Below are positions 17,392 through 25,728 of a DNA stretch of 39,146 bases, one piece after another. Both the position numbers and the translations under genes were made by a program. The stretch is from Candidatus Limivivens merdigallinarum (lineage in GTDB: Bacteria > Bacillota > Clostridia > Lachnospirales > Lachnospiraceae). The DNA is taken from the NCBI GenBank assembly GCA_018713105.1, contig DVFT01000051.1, positions 1 through 39,146 of the forward strand. Reading direction: 5' to 3'. The notes under the pieces were generated by a model that was not told where the DNA came from, made no database searches, and saw only the letters and a list, made by a program, of their open reading frames with translations. Position 1 is the stretch's first letter; each line of letters starts with the position of its first letter.

Positions 17392-18288
17392 TCACAAAAA
17401 CTCCCGCAGCACCATGAAGGCAACTCCGATCACAACTGCCAGGATAAAGGGCAGCGTGATCCCTCCCTTCTCTCCCCGAAGGTTTCCTTTCATATCATTC
17501 AGCGTACCGTTATGATCCGCAATCCAGACGAGCACACAGACTGCCAAGGTTCCGGTCACTGCCCCAATTACCGCATAAACGCAAAAAGCATTGACCATAT
17601 CTTCCCGGGTCAGTGCCGCGGCCGCCGTACCCAGCGCCTCTGCCCCACCGCCAAGGCTTGAAAGCACCGTACTCCAGCCATTGATAAAAAAATGCGCAAT
17701 CATGCAGTAGATAATATTTCCGGTAGCTTCCATCAAAAAGCAAAACGCAATTCCGATAAAAAATGCATAAGCAAACTGATTAAAATTCATGTGGAGAACG
17801 CCAAATACAATTCCCACCAGGATCGCTCCTTTTACGATGCCAAGCTTCCGATAACAGCCAAAAAAGATTCCGCGATATACCAGCTCCTCCAGAAACGCAG
17901 GAACAAACGCCACTGCAAACAGAGCCTCCGCCATACTGACACTCTCTAGCCCTGTCTGCATCTCTACCACATAATTTTCCACAAAGATCATGGAAAATGC
18001 ATTCAATGCCGAGATCACCGGAAGAAGCAGTACCGTAAACAGCAGTGTCATCAGAAGCGTCGAAATTCGAAATTTCCCCAAAGGAATCCCAAACTCCATA
18101 TTCCGGTAATACAAGATCACAAACAAGAACGGCAGAAACGCATAGATCAGCTGGCTCGCCAAAAGACTTCCTCTAGCAGGAAGTTCAGAAAGGAACCTCC
18201 CTCCCAACAGGGACACCAAAATGATAAAGACAATCTGGAGAAGGAACAGCCTGTTGATTTTCCTAACCTGCCGGTTTTCAGTCGTCAT
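17392..18288 (-). CDS. CPBP-family intramembrane metalloprotease (CAAX protease/Abi type)
   Basis: 298 residues with about eight hydrophobic segments. The three CPBP motifs are visible: Glu134-Glu135 and Arg139 (EELVYRG), His166 (FGVLHMNF), and His199 with Asn203 (HFFINGWS). They form the intramembrane metal site. Family members process prenylated or bacteriocin-related peptides or affect surface protein release; the substrate here is unknown. The start overlaps the preceding methyltransferase gene by 11 bases, with GGAG seven bases upstream. There is no bacteriocin cluster nearby, so an immunity role has no support. Confidence 0.88.
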   Translation of the reverse strand: MTTENRQVRKINRLFLLQIVFIILVSLLGGRFLSELPARGSLLASQLIYAFLPFLFVILYYRNMEFGIPLGKFRISTLLMTLLFTVLLLPVISALNAFSMIFVENYVVEMQTGLESVSMAEALFAVAFVPAFLEELVYRGIFFGCYRKLGIVKGAILVGIVFGVLHMNFNQFAYAFFIGIAFCFLMEATGNIIYCMIAHFFINGWSTVLSSLGGGAEALGTAAAALTREDMVNAFCVYAVIGAVTGTLAVCVLVWIADHNGTLNDMKGNLRGEKGGITLPFILAVVIGVAFMVLREFL

Positions 18289-18883
18289 CCTCTTCTCCGC
18301 CTTCCTTTCTTGCGAATACGTTAAGCCATCTCATACCGCTGTGATCTCCTCTGATGTCGCTGGTGGTAAACATGCCGAGCATCTCAAGAGCGGGATGTCT
18401 CCGAAGCAGCTCCGTCATGGTCTGTTCCGTATAGTCATGGAAGAAACGATGGTTCCGAATTCCTTCTGATTCTCCGTAGTAGAAGGACATATAAAGGATC
18501 CCGCCGGGTTTCAACGCATTGATGACTTTCTCCAGAATATCATCCATCTCATTGCCAGGTACATGCAGAAGGGAAGCGCACGCCCAGATCCCGTCAAAGA
18601 CCTCATCGAACACCATCTCCGTAAACGTCATGCACAGAACTTCCTGATCGGTATAGATCTCCGCCAGCCTGCACATCTGCCTGGAGCCGTCCATCAGCGT
18701 CACGTAGCATCCTGACTCCTCCAGATATTTCCCGTCCCTGCCCGAGCCGCATCCAAGATCCAGTACCTCCGCATTCTCTGGAAGGTATAAAAGGAACTGC
18801 TTCAGCTGCTCCTCCATACTCAGGTTCACCGTATTCTCAAAATAAGCACTGCCATACCGCTCGTAATAATCTATTGAATCCAA
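18278..18883 (-). CDS. Class I SAM-dependent methyltransferase with TTG start
   Basis: 201 residues. Motif I is VLDLGCGSGRDGKYL (~41-55), followed by an acidic residue after strand 2 (VTLMDGS), the pattern of Methyltransf_11/25 small-molecule methyltransferases. LKPGGILYMSFYYGE is the usual post-motif strand. The start is TTG at 18883 with AAGGAG eight bases upstream; no ATG lies near, and the N-terminal DYYERYGSAYFENTVNL block aligns with family members, so the TTG is credible. The substrate cannot be inferred. It heads the run of minus-strand genes leading to dnaE. Confidence 0.82.
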   Translation of the reverse strand: MDSIDYYERYGSAYFENTVNLSMEEQLKQFLLYLPENAEVLDLGCGSGRDGKYLEESGCYVTLMDGSRQMCRLAEIYTDQEVLCMTFTEMVFDEVFDGIWACASLLHVPGNEMDDILEKVINALKPGGILYMSFYYGESEGIRNHRFFHDYTEQTMTELLRRHPALEMLGMFTTSDIRGDHSGMRWLNVFARKEGGEEDDD

Positions 18884-18960
18884 CTTTTCTTCTCCTTGTT
18901 TCTAGTGTAGCGACACGCCCTTCTTTCAGCTAGTGTTCGTGCCAATCACTCATCTGATTG

Positions 18961-18998
18961 AAAAAGCCGCCGCGAAAGTCTCTCTTTCGGGCAGCTTT
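18961..18998 (-). terminator. Terminator after the HPr-like gene
   Basis: A long imperfect stem (18963-18978 with 18984-18998, arms AAAGCTGCC and CGAAAG) is followed by TTTTTC on the minus strand, about 55 bases past the HPr-like stop. Confidence 0.75.
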
Positions 18999-19051
18999 GT
19001 GTTCGTTTAATAAGGCCGGACGGACTTTTACCGTCTATCCCTCTTCTAAAC

Positions 19052-19285
19052 TTAATAATTCATCATGAACTGAATCAGTTTATCGATATCTTCTTTCTCA
19101 TGGGCTACAATCTCCAGCTCCGGGATCTCGCCGTTTGAAAAAATATTTGCCATGGACACATACTGGCAGAGCTTGGATTTCAGGTTCAGCCTGTCACCCT
19201 CACCGGTTACCAGCTCGACACGTCCCTTGCAGCTGTCTACTACTTCAAAAAATTTGTTAATGTCAGTAATGTTCTGTACTTTCAT
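19052..19285 (-). CDS. HPr-like small protein without the phosphorylatable histidine
   Basis: 77 residues. From residue ~20 on it follows the HPr fold (VELVTGEGDRLNLKSKLC, then ELEIVAHEKEDIDKLIQFM), matching the HPr strand-helix pattern around NAKSIMGVMSL and the last helix. The N-terminal active-site region KHGLHARPA is absent: the corresponding stretch is DINKFFEVVDSCKGR with no His, and the Ser46 region reads NLKSKLCQYVSM, keeping one Ser. It therefore cannot carry PTS phosphate on His15. A regulatory decoy role is possible but unproven. It has its own promoter and terminator, so it is a single-gene unit. GAAAGGAG precedes the start. Confidence 0.7.
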   Translation of the reverse strand: MKVQNITDINKFFEVVDSCKGRVELVTGEGDRLNLKSKLCQYVSMANIFSNGEIPELEIVAHEKEDIDKLIQFMMNY

Positions 19286-19357
19286 TACAATGACTCCTTT
19301 CTATTTTCAGTTTTCTTGCTTCTCAAAGATCGCGAAGAGATTTTCCTCTCCTTTTCT

Positions 19358-19386
19358 AATATATACGAAACATAAGAAGAAATCAA
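19358..19386 (-). promoter_or_regulatory. Promoter of the HPr-like gene
   Basis: TTGATT (19386-19381) and TATATT (19363-19358) are 17 bases apart on the minus strand. The -35 overlaps the stop codon of the CvfB gene. The leader is about 65 bases. Confidence 0.65.
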
Positions 19387-20219
19387 TTCTTTTTTACAAT
19401 TTTATTCTCTTCGATCTGGATTTTCCCCTGTTTCAGGAGGCGTCCTACTGCTCTTTTGAACGCATTCTTGCTGAGACCACATTCCCTTACGATAAGCTCT
19501 GCCTCCGCTTTGTCAGTAAAGGGCAGCTCTCCGCCTCTCTGTTCCATCATGGACAACAAAAATGCCGCATCTTTCTCCATCTGTACCGGAATCCGTTCCC
19601 TGGTGCTCAAATCCAGCTTTCCGTCCTCCTTCACCCCGCTAACCCGGAGTTTCAGCACTTGCCCTACCGCAAGCGGCTCCCTGCTCTCCCTCCTGGGAAT
19701 CAACCCGGAATAACAGTCGTCCACGGCAACAAAGGTCCCGAAATTGTCACTGATCTCGTAGATTCTCCCCTCTACGGTATTCCCTTTCTCATAGGGTGAA
19801 TCCGTTCTCAAATAATGATACACCTTCATGGTAGCGCAAAGCCGCTGGCTTTTGTCCAGATATAAAGCTACCAGGCATTCGTCCCCCGGCTGTACCTTGG
19901 CCGTCTGTTCCCGGAAGGGAAGCATCAAATCCTTCGGAAGCCCCCAATCCAGGAAGGCGCCGATTTTTCCCGTGTCCACCACCTTTAAAACTGCCAGCTC
20001 TCCTAAATGCAGCTTGGGCTCCTCTCTCGTAGCAATCAAACGGTCACTGGAATCTTTATATAAGAAGACATCCATCTGGTCGTGAAGTTCTGTTCCCTCC
20101 GGCACCTCTTTTTTCGGAAGCAGAACCTTCTCTTCAGCTTTATCCCCCTCTGCCAGATACACTCCAAAATCCACTTTCTTTACCACTGACAATACCTGTC
20201 TCTTTCCAATTTCCAACAT
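19383..20219 (-). CDS. cvfB: CvfB-family S1 RNA-binding protein
   Basis: 278 residues. Three S1-like beta-barrel segments are visible: ~1-60, ~70-130 (LGELAVLKVVDTGKIGAFLDWG) and ~145-205 (GNTVEGRIYEISDNFGTFVAVD). A C-terminal winged-helix ends with KNAFKRAVGRLLKQGKIQI. This is the CvfB/YitL architecture; the S. aureus protein binds RNA and influences virulence and metabolic gene expression. It follows the thioesterase by 57 bases and is probably on its transcript. AAAGGAG lies upstream of the start. Confidence 0.9.
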   Translation of the reverse strand: MLEIGKRQVLSVVKKVDFGVYLAEGDKAEEKVLLPKKEVPEGTELHDQMDVFLYKDSSDRLIATREEPKLHLGELAVLKVVDTGKIGAFLDWGLPKDLMLPFREQTAKVQPGDECLVALYLDKSQRLCATMKVYHYLRTDSPYEKGNTVEGRIYEISDNFGTFVAVDDCYSGLIPRRESREPLAVGQVLKLRVSGVKEDGKLDLSTRERIPVQMEKDAAFLLSMMEQRGGELPFTDKAEAELIVRECGLSKNAFKRAVGRLLKQGKIQIEENKIVKKN

Positions 20220-20276
20220 CCTTCTTTACTCCTTTTTTCTCGGCATTCTGTATGTTATGTCTGCCCTTATTTTTTC

Positions 20277-20990
20277 TCACTGATTTTCCATAAACAGCAC
20301 CACCGCATACGGCTTCCCCTCCTGGTCAGCCAGGGTCACTGTAACGCCTTCCGCATCCTCCAGAACCATCGGAATCACCAGGTCATGAAGAAACGCTTCT
20401 TTTTTGTACTCCACCCGCACCTGACCAATCGAAAATCCTTCCGGCAGATATTTCAAAGCCATCTTAATATACTGGGCATTATTGACGTGATGGTTGGTAT
20501 CCAGCTGATATTTCATAATCGGAAAGCTCTCCAGCGCCACAGCCCCCTCTTTTCTTGGAAGCTTTCTTGCCGCATATTCCATAGGAAGCTTTTCTTCTAC
20601 TCCATATCTCTCACCGTGTTCTGCCGACACCTTTGTGGGCATCCCGCTCTCTGTATTCATGAAAACCCAGATGGAATTGGCATCTACCAAGCCCCGCCCC
20701 TGGTCATCCAAAAGCTGAAAATTCCGGTATCCATAAAAACCTTTAAATCCGTAAGCCCTCGTTTCAATCCGGATCTTTTCTCCCAAATGAGGCAGCCGAT
20801 GAAGCACGATCTGCCAGGAAGAAAGAATCCAAGCCCTCTTCTCCTCTTCCAGCCTGTCAATCCCAAGCCCCACTGCCTCCGAATGAAAGATGCTGCAGTC
20901 CTGAAAATAATCCACCACAGCCCCCAGCGTCATCTGCTGGTTCTCGTCCACCTCACTGTAACGCACCCTGCTGTCAAACCCAAAAACCAT
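20277..20990 (-). CDS. Acyl-ACP thioesterase (FatA-like)
   Basis: 237 residues with two hotdog folds. The N-terminal one begins FDSRVRYSEVDENQQMTLGAVV; the second carries DTNHHVNNAQYIKMAL, whose Asp-x-Asn-x-His pattern is the catalytic region of plant-type FatA/FatB enzymes found in anaerobes. It would release free fatty acids from acyl-carrier protein; chain length is not predictable. Upstream of the start there is a G-run and GAAGG, a weak ribosome site. Apparently bicistronic with cvfB. Confidence 0.9.
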   Translation of the reverse strand: MVFGFDSRVRYSEVDENQQMTLGAVVDYFQDCSIFHSEAVGLGIDRLEEEKRAWILSSWQIVLHRLPHLGEKIRIETRAYGFKGFYGYRNFQLLDDQGRGLVDANSIWVFMNTESGMPTKVSAEHGERYGVEEKLPMEYAARKLPRKEGAVALESFPIMKYQLDTNHHVNNAQYIKMALKYLPEGFSIGQVRVEYKKEAFLHDLVIPMVLEDAEGVTVTLADQEGKPYAVVLFMENQ

Positions 20991-21108
20991 CCTTCTATCC
21001 CCCCGTCCGTGTTCTTAGATATCGTCTCTCTAATCTGTGTGCATCGCTTCCTTTTGCCCCCAACCTCTCTGCAAAAGCGCTGCTATTGGTTCTTATTTGC
21101 GTAATGTT

Positions 21109-21139
21109 AAAAAAAGAGGATTGTCTTTCGACAATCCTC
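21109..21139 (-). terminator. Terminator of tRNA-Gln
   Basis: Perfect 10-bp stem GAGGATTGTC with a four-base loop and seven T residues on the minus strand, starting three bases after the tRNA end. Confidence 0.93.
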
Positions 21140-21141
21140 AA

Positions 21142-21213
21142 CTGGGCTACAAGGATTCGAACCTTGAAATGACGGAGTCAGAGTCCGTTGCCTTACCATT
21201 TGGCGATAGCCCA
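21142..21213 (-). tRNA. tRNA-Gln (anticodon CUG)
   Basis: 72 nt. The acceptor arms TGGGCTA and TAGCCCA pair fully, with the U1-A72 end usual for glutamine tRNAs and discriminator G. The T-arm is CAAGG-TTCGAAT-CCTTG. The anticodon stem ACGGA/TCCGT holds the loop CTCTGAC, giving anticodon CTG for codon CAG. CCA is not encoded. It stands alone between its own promoter and terminator. Confidence 0.95.
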
Positions 21214-21261
21214 TCATGTTGTTTTCCGTCTCTCGTTCGTTGTTCCCTCACAACACTGAGA

Positions 21262-21290
21262 ATTATATATCATGTCTTCGCATTCGTCAA
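21262..21290 (-). promoter_or_regulatory. Promoter of tRNA-Gln
   Basis: TTGACG (21290-21285) and TATAAT (21267-21262) with a 17-base spacer on the minus strand, a near-consensus sigma-A promoter about 45 bases upstream of the tRNA. Confidence 0.9.
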
Positions 21291-21490
21291 CCCCTTTTTT
21301 CAAATTTTTTCAAAAAATTGCTTCAAAAGATGGGGATTCGGAAAAACGGAGTTTACAGAATGGCAGTGCAATTTCCCTTTCCACCCCTGCTCCTGACGCT
21401 CCCGGCCGTTCAACCACGTACAACATTCCCTATAGCCAAATCCCCAAAACAATGCTAAAATTCTATTTATACCCTTAGCCATCATCCCCA

Positions 21491-21544
21491 GCTTTGTTAA
21501 GCTGTACAGCTCCAGGCTTGCTGGCTAACGTGGAAGAGCTGTAC
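21491..21544 (+). promoter_or_regulatory. Structured leader upstream of the CDF transporter
   Basis: In the ~325-base gap before the transporter, three mutually exclusive helices can form. They are AGCTT-TGTT-AAGCT (21491-21504), the palindrome GCTGTACAGC (21501-21510), and a closing stem GTACAGCTC (21504-21512) with GAGCTGTAC (21536-21544) enclosing the hairpin CCAG-GCTTG-CTGG. Alternative pairing in the leader of a metal transporter suggests regulation. It does not match the yybP-ykoY Mn riboswitch or the NiCo riboswitch as I remember them. No firm promoter was seen in this gap. Confidence 0.35.
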
Positions 21545-21616
21545 CCTATTTCTGCCGGCTCATTTTCCACGGAAATAACAAATCGTTTACTATCTAATAT
21601 GAGGAGAGAGAGTTTC

Positions 21617-22795
21617 ATGACACAATTTCTAGTAAAACATTTTGTCAAAGACTATCAGAACACCAAGGATTTGGCCGTCCGCACCTCCTACGGCAGCCTC
21701 GCCAGCATTGTAGGGATCGCCTGCAATCTGCTGCTATTCACTGTGAAATTTGTCGTTGGTCTAGTCCTTAACAGTGTTTCCGTTACCGCCGATGCTTTCA
21801 ACAACTTCTCAGACGCCGGTTCCTCCATTATCGGACTTGTAGGTGTCCGCATGGCCGGCAAGCCTGCAGATAAGGATCATCCCTTTGGCCACGGACGGAT
21901 TGAATATATTGCGGCATTGATCGTAGCCTTTTTGGTCATCGAGGTTGGATTTACCTTCCTGAAGGACTCTTTTTCAAAGATCTTTCACCCGGAAGAACTG
22001 GTCTTCAAACTCAGTGCCGTCCTAATCCTGGTGCTTTCAATCGCCGTGAAGCTCTGGCTTGGGCATTTTAACCGCACTCTGGGCAAACGGATTGATTCCA
22101 AGGTAATGCTTGCTACTGCAGCGGACGCTACCGGCGACGCCATCACAACAGGCGTGACCATCCTTTCCATCGTCATATTCTATTTCTTCCATATCAATGT
22201 GGACGGCTATGTGGGAATTCTGGTAGCTGCGATTGTCATGTGGGCAGGGATCGGCATTGCCCGGGATACGCTGGAGCCCCTGATCGGCGCTCCTGTAGAT
22301 CCCGCTCTTGCCGGAGAAATCACCAGTCTGGTGGAGTCTTACGATGGAATCCTGGGTACTCACGACCTAATCGTCCACAATTATGGTCCTGGAAGGAGCA
22401 TTGCCTCCATCCACGCCGAAGTTCCAAAAGATACGGATGTTGAAAAATCACACGAAACGATCGACCGGGCAGAACGGGAAGTCAGCAAGAAACTAGGTCT
22501 TCTGCTGGTCATCCATATGGATCCTGTCGATATCAACAACCCAAAGCTTGCCCATATCAAGGAAGAGCTGGAAGCTATCCTCCAAAAGACAGACCCAGCC
22601 CTCACCTATCATGACCTCCGTATGGTAGACGGGGAAAACCAGATCAACCTGATCTTCGACCTCGTTGTGCCGGCAGATTACCCGGAGGATCAGGCGCATC
22701 AGCTCACTGCTGCCATCATGGCGGAAATTTCTGCCTTGGATAAACGCTACCAATGTGTTATAACTATAGACAAAAGCTTCGTATCAAAAGAATGA
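21617..22795 (+). CDS. Cation diffusion facilitator transporter, Mn-type signature
   Basis: 392 residues: six membrane helices in the first ~210 residues, then a cytoplasmic ferredoxin-like domain (~215-300) and an extra C-terminal segment. The transport-site residues are Asn62 and Asp66 (ADAFNNFSD) and Asp170 and Asp174 (ADATGD). Zinc transporters have His at position 62; the Asn-Asp-Asp-Asp set is linked to manganese exporters such as MntE, so Mn2+ efflux is my inference. The start is ATG at 21617 with AGGAG ten bases upstream; earlier in-frame ATGs at 21494 and 21599 lack a ribosome site. It is followed after 10 bases by pncB. Confidence 0.92.
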   Translation: MTQFLVKHFVKDYQNTKDLAVRTSYGSLASIVGIACNLLLFTVKFVVGLVLNSVSVTADAFNNFSDAGSSIIGLVGVRMAGKPADKDHPFGHGRIEYIAALIVAFLVIEVGFTFLKDSFSKIFHPEELVFKLSAVLILVLSIAVKLWLGHFNRTLGKRIDSKVMLATAADATGDAITTGVTILSIVIFYFFHINVDGYVGILVAAIVMWAGIGIARDTLEPLIGAPVDPALAGEITSLVESYDGILGTHDLIVHNYGPGRSIASIHAEVPKDTDVEKSHETIDRAEREVSKKLGLLLVIHMDPVDINNPKLAHIKEELEAILQKTDPALTYHDLRMVDGENQINLIFDLVVPADYPEDQAHQLTAAIMAEISALDKRYQCVITIDKSFVSKE

Positions 22796-22805
22796 GGTGA
22801 ATCCA

Positions 22806-24269
22806 ATGAGTACCATGAATCTGACCCTGCTCACAGATCTGTATGAGTTGACCATGATGCAGGGGTATTTCAAATCCCAAAACCGTGAGACCGTGATTTT
22901 TGACGCTTTTTACCGCAAGAATCCCTGCGGCGGCGGTTATGCCATTGCGGCAGGACTTCAGCAGGTCATTGACTACATCAAGAACCTGCGCTTCAGCGAG
23001 GAGGACATCGCCTATCTCCAAAGCCTTTCCATGTTTGACGACGATTTTCTGGAATATCTGCGGAGTTTCCGTTTTTCCGGCGATATCTATGCCATTCCGG
23101 AAGGAACGGTGATCTTCCCGAAGGAACCGCTGGTCAAGGTGATCGCGCCTATTATGGAAGCCCAATTAGTAGAAACTGCCATCCTGAACATCATTAACCA
23201 TCAAAGTCTGATTGCGACCAAATCCGCCCGCGTGGTTTATGCCGCCAAAGGCGACGGCATTATGGAATTCGGTCTTCGGCGCGCCCAGGGGCCGGACGCT
23301 GGCGTATACGGCGCCAGAGCGGCTGTGATCGGCGGCTGTATCGGCACTTCTAATGTATTGGCAGGAAAACTTTTCGATATCCCGGTAAAAGGAACCCATG
23401 CCCACAGCTGGATCATGAGCTTCCCGGATGAATACACAGCGTTTAAGACGTACGCTTCTCTCTATCCGGATGCCTGCTGCCTTCTGGTAGACACCTATGA
23501 CACTCTGAAATCGGGCGTTCCCAACGCAATCCGGGTCTTCAAGGAAATGCGTGACGCAGGAATTCCCTTAAAAAATTATGGAATCCGGCTGGACAGCGGG
23601 GATCTTGCCTACATGTCCAAGCGCGCCAGAAAGCTTCTGGACGCGGCAGGCTTCGAGGATGCCTACATCTCAGCCTCCAGCGATCTGGACGAATATCTGA
23701 TCGACAGCCTGAAGGCACAGGGCGCCACCATCACCTCCTGGGGTGTCGGCACTAATTTGATCACTGCCAAGGATAACCCAGCCTTCGGCGGCGTGTACAA
23801 GCTGGCTGCTATTAAAGATGAGACTACGGGAGAATTTATCCCCAAGATCAAACTCTCTGAGAATACAGAAAAAATCACAAACCCCGGAGACAAGACTATC
23901 TACCGGATCTACGACCGCCAGACCGGAAAGATCCGCGCAGACCTGATCTGCCTGGTAGGGGAACAGTTCGACGAGAAAGAGGATATGATTATCTTCGATC
24001 CTCTGGAAACCTGGAAAAAGACAAAGATCCGCCGGAACACTTATCGCTTGAAAAACCTCATGGTTCCAGTTTTCAAAGACGGAGAATGCGTCTACCAATC
24101 TCCTTCCGTCATGGAAATCCGGAAATTCTGCCAGACAGAGCTGTCCACCCTTTGGGATGAGACCAAGCGTCTCATCAATCCCCACGAGGTGTATGTGGAT
24201 CTCTCCGATAAGCTCTACCTGATGAAGAAAGATCTCCTGGAAAAAATGAGCATGGAAGCGCTGAAATAA
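22806..24269 (+). CDS. pncB: Nicotinate phosphoribosyltransferase
   Basis: 487 residues. Joins nicotinate to PRPP in the NAD salvage pathway. The N-terminal LLTDLYELTMMQGYF, then MEFGLRRAQGPD, GTHAHSWIMSF and GIRLDSGDLAYMS are diagnostic of the family; the His of GTHAHSW is the phosphorylated residue in related enzymes. I start at ATG 22806, where GAGGTG lies six bases upstream. A GTG nine bases earlier is in frame but sits inside that ribosome site. The SD overlaps the stop of the transporter, so the two are coupled. A strong terminator follows. Confidence 0.95.
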   Translation: MSTMNLTLLTDLYELTMMQGYFKSQNRETVIFDAFYRKNPCGGGYAIAAGLQQVIDYIKNLRFSEEDIAYLQSLSMFDDDFLEYLRSFRFSGDIYAIPEGTVIFPKEPLVKVIAPIMEAQLVETAILNIINHQSLIATKSARVVYAAKGDGIMEFGLRRAQGPDAGVYGARAAVIGGCIGTSNVLAGKLFDIPVKGTHAHSWIMSFPDEYTAFKTYASLYPDACCLLVDTYDTLKSGVPNAIRVFKEMRDAGIPLKNYGIRLDSGDLAYMSKRARKLLDAAGFEDAYISASSDLDEYLIDSLKAQGATITSWGVGTNLITAKDNPAFGGVYKLAAIKDETTGEFIPKIKLSENTEKITNPGDKTIYRIYDRQTGKIRADLICLVGEQFDEKEDMIIFDPLETWKKTKIRRNTYRLKNLMVPVFKDGECVYQSPSVMEIRKFCQTELSTLWDETKRLINPHEVYVDLSDKLYLMKKDLLEKMSMEALK

Positions 24270-24286
24270 TTCTTCCCACCTGCGGC

Positions 24287-24346
24287 AAAAACCCGCATCC
24301 CAGATCCTGGTATCCTATCACCCATAGATCCGGCGATGCGGGTTTT
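24287..24346 (+). terminator. Terminator after pncB
   Basis: 12-bp perfect outer stem AAAACCCGCATC (24287-24298) with its complement (24335-24346), enclosing about 36 bases, ending in TTTTCTC. The T-tract is part of the stem. Confidence 0.75.
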
Positions 24347-24426
24347 CTCATGATTTATATGCCTGCTTAACTTCTCACTCAAGACCATTTTGTTCCAAAG
24401 TAATCCCGGTTCAAAATATTTCTGCT

Positions 24427-25530
24427 TCAGGGCTCCTTCTCCAGGAGATATTCCTTCAGAAATTCATAGATCTCCGTCTCGGTGGGCGGACAGCCTTTCA
24501 GGCTTTTCCGAAATCGTGCCGTGCAGCTTCCGATCCCAAGCCCTCCCGTCTTGCCGCGGTATCCCTGTCCGATATGGATCTTCTCTTTCAGCCGTTCCAA
24601 AAGCCCCTCCTGCCGAAGCCTGTCCAGCGCGGGGATCAGATAGCCATAGCAGGCGCTGCAGGATTCCACCTCTTCCACAACGTCCCGCACCTTCACCACC
24701 CGGTCTGCCTTCAAAAGTTCCTCCTCACGCTCCGTCCCGCCAATGGTACGGATCACTGCCCGATCAAGATTTGCTTCTCCTACGCCCAAGCTATGGGCGA
24801 TACCGATATAGGGAACCTCCTCTGGCCGATAATGGAGAAGGCTGCAGACATAGGCATCCACCAAAACAGGATCCTTGGCTGCCATCATGCAGTTTCTCAC
24901 CACTGGGTTTCCCCCATCCTCAAAATCCAGATCCCCGCAAATATGATCCACCACGATGAAATCCTGATGAAGCACTGCATTCAAATGGGCAATGGGTTTG
25001 TGAAGCCCCATAGTGTGAAAATGCCGTTTCTCCGAATTCGGTATGAGCCCTTTCATATTCTTCAGGGCACAGGTGACTTTTGTTTGGCAGTGCCCTTTCA
25101 GCACCGGAACATTGATCAGGAATTCCACGTCCAGAGCGCTTTTGCACACTTTCAGCTGCATTCCCTGACAGTCCGTGAGCACGGCGCTGTCTTTCTGGGT
25201 ATCCACCAGGGGGACGCCGTATCTCTCTGATAGTTCCTGATATCCGCAGACTTCAAACGCTTCACTGGTTTGGTCGCCCACCCAAGAGCCTTCTAAAATA
25301 CGAAGATCAAAGAATCCCTCTCCTTTCAGATACTCCACGATTCCTTCCACGATCTCTGGATGCGTAGTCGCGCCGTAGGAGGCTGCCGTGGGAGAGACCA
25401 GATTGGGTTTGATCCCAATTTTGGTATCTGACGAAGGAATCTCTCCTTTCAGATCCGCCTCCCTCAGAAGCTTTTTCGTCATCTCTTTATAATCCGTTCC
25501 GTAAATTTTCAAAATTTCCTGAGACTGCAT
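24427..25530 (-). CDS. DUF362 domain protein
   Basis: 367 residues. The DUF362 core is recognised by IKPNLVSP (~40), ATTHPEIVEGIVEYLK, INVPVLKGHCQTKVTCALKNMKGL and the Asp-rich FIVVDHICGDLDFEDGG. Many relatives carry extra 4Fe-4S ferredoxin domains; this one does not, though it has CSACYGYL and SCTARF Cys motifs near the C-terminus. The biochemical role of the family is not established. The start at 25530 is chosen because AAGGAGGAGGG lies just upstream; the in-frame ATG at 25554 precedes that site. It is preceded by an unusual leader (promoter, repeats, terminator, structured element). Confidence 0.88.
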   Translation of the reverse strand: MQSQEILKIYGTDYKEMTKKLLREADLKGEIPSSDTKIGIKPNLVSPTAASYGATTHPEIVEGIVEYLKGEGFFDLRILEGSWVGDQTSEAFEVCGYQELSERYGVPLVDTQKDSAVLTDCQGMQLKVCKSALDVEFLINVPVLKGHCQTKVTCALKNMKGLIPNSEKRHFHTMGLHKPIAHLNAVLHQDFIVVDHICGDLDFEDGGNPVVRNCMMAAKDPVLVDAYVCSLLHYRPEEVPYIGIAHSLGVGEANLDRAVIRTIGGTEREEELLKADRVVKVRDVVEEVESCSACYGYLIPALDRLRQEGLLERLKEKIHIGQGYRGKTGGLGIGSCTARFRKSLKGCPPTETEIYEFLKEYLLEKEP

Positions 25531-25604
25531 CGTTCCCTCCTCCTTTTGCGGCATGATCCTATGTCAAACAGCAGGACACATACCCCCTCCGACTTTCAAG
25601 TCAA

Positions 25605-25728
25605 CCCCCCGCAGCAAGCTACGGGGCATCAAACTTGCTGCGCAGCAGAGCTGCGGGGTCTTTGACCCTCGCGGCAGTCGCCAAATGGACATGCAAGCAT
25701 GTCCGCTTGGCTCGTTGCTCGCGGGAAT
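25605..25728. repeat. Structured intergenic repeat element
   Basis: Two nested hairpins fill the stretch. The first is GTCAA plus CCCCGCAGC pairing with GCTGCGGGG plus TTGAC, with the palindrome TGCTGCGCAGCA inside. The second is GCCAA and GGACATGC pairing with GCATGTCC and TTGGC around a two-base centre. It is more GC-rich than its surroundings. Its right end (25697-25728) recurs at 28139-28170 with 27 of 32 bases identical, so it is a dispersed element. No transposase is nearby. It may be a mobile-repeat family scattered in such genomes; I cannot check copy number. Confidence 0.6.

Noticed and set aside
17392-18883. Bacteriocin immunity or modification cassette (CPBP protease plus methyltransferase)
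   Set aside because: No precursor peptide, ABC exporter or radical-SAM gene is nearby, and both genes run into the housekeeping dnaE-pfkA operon.
21504-21544. yybP-ykoY manganese riboswitch before the CDF gene
   Set aside because: The conserved loop sequences of that riboswitch, as I know them, are not found; only an uncharacterised structured leader can be supported.
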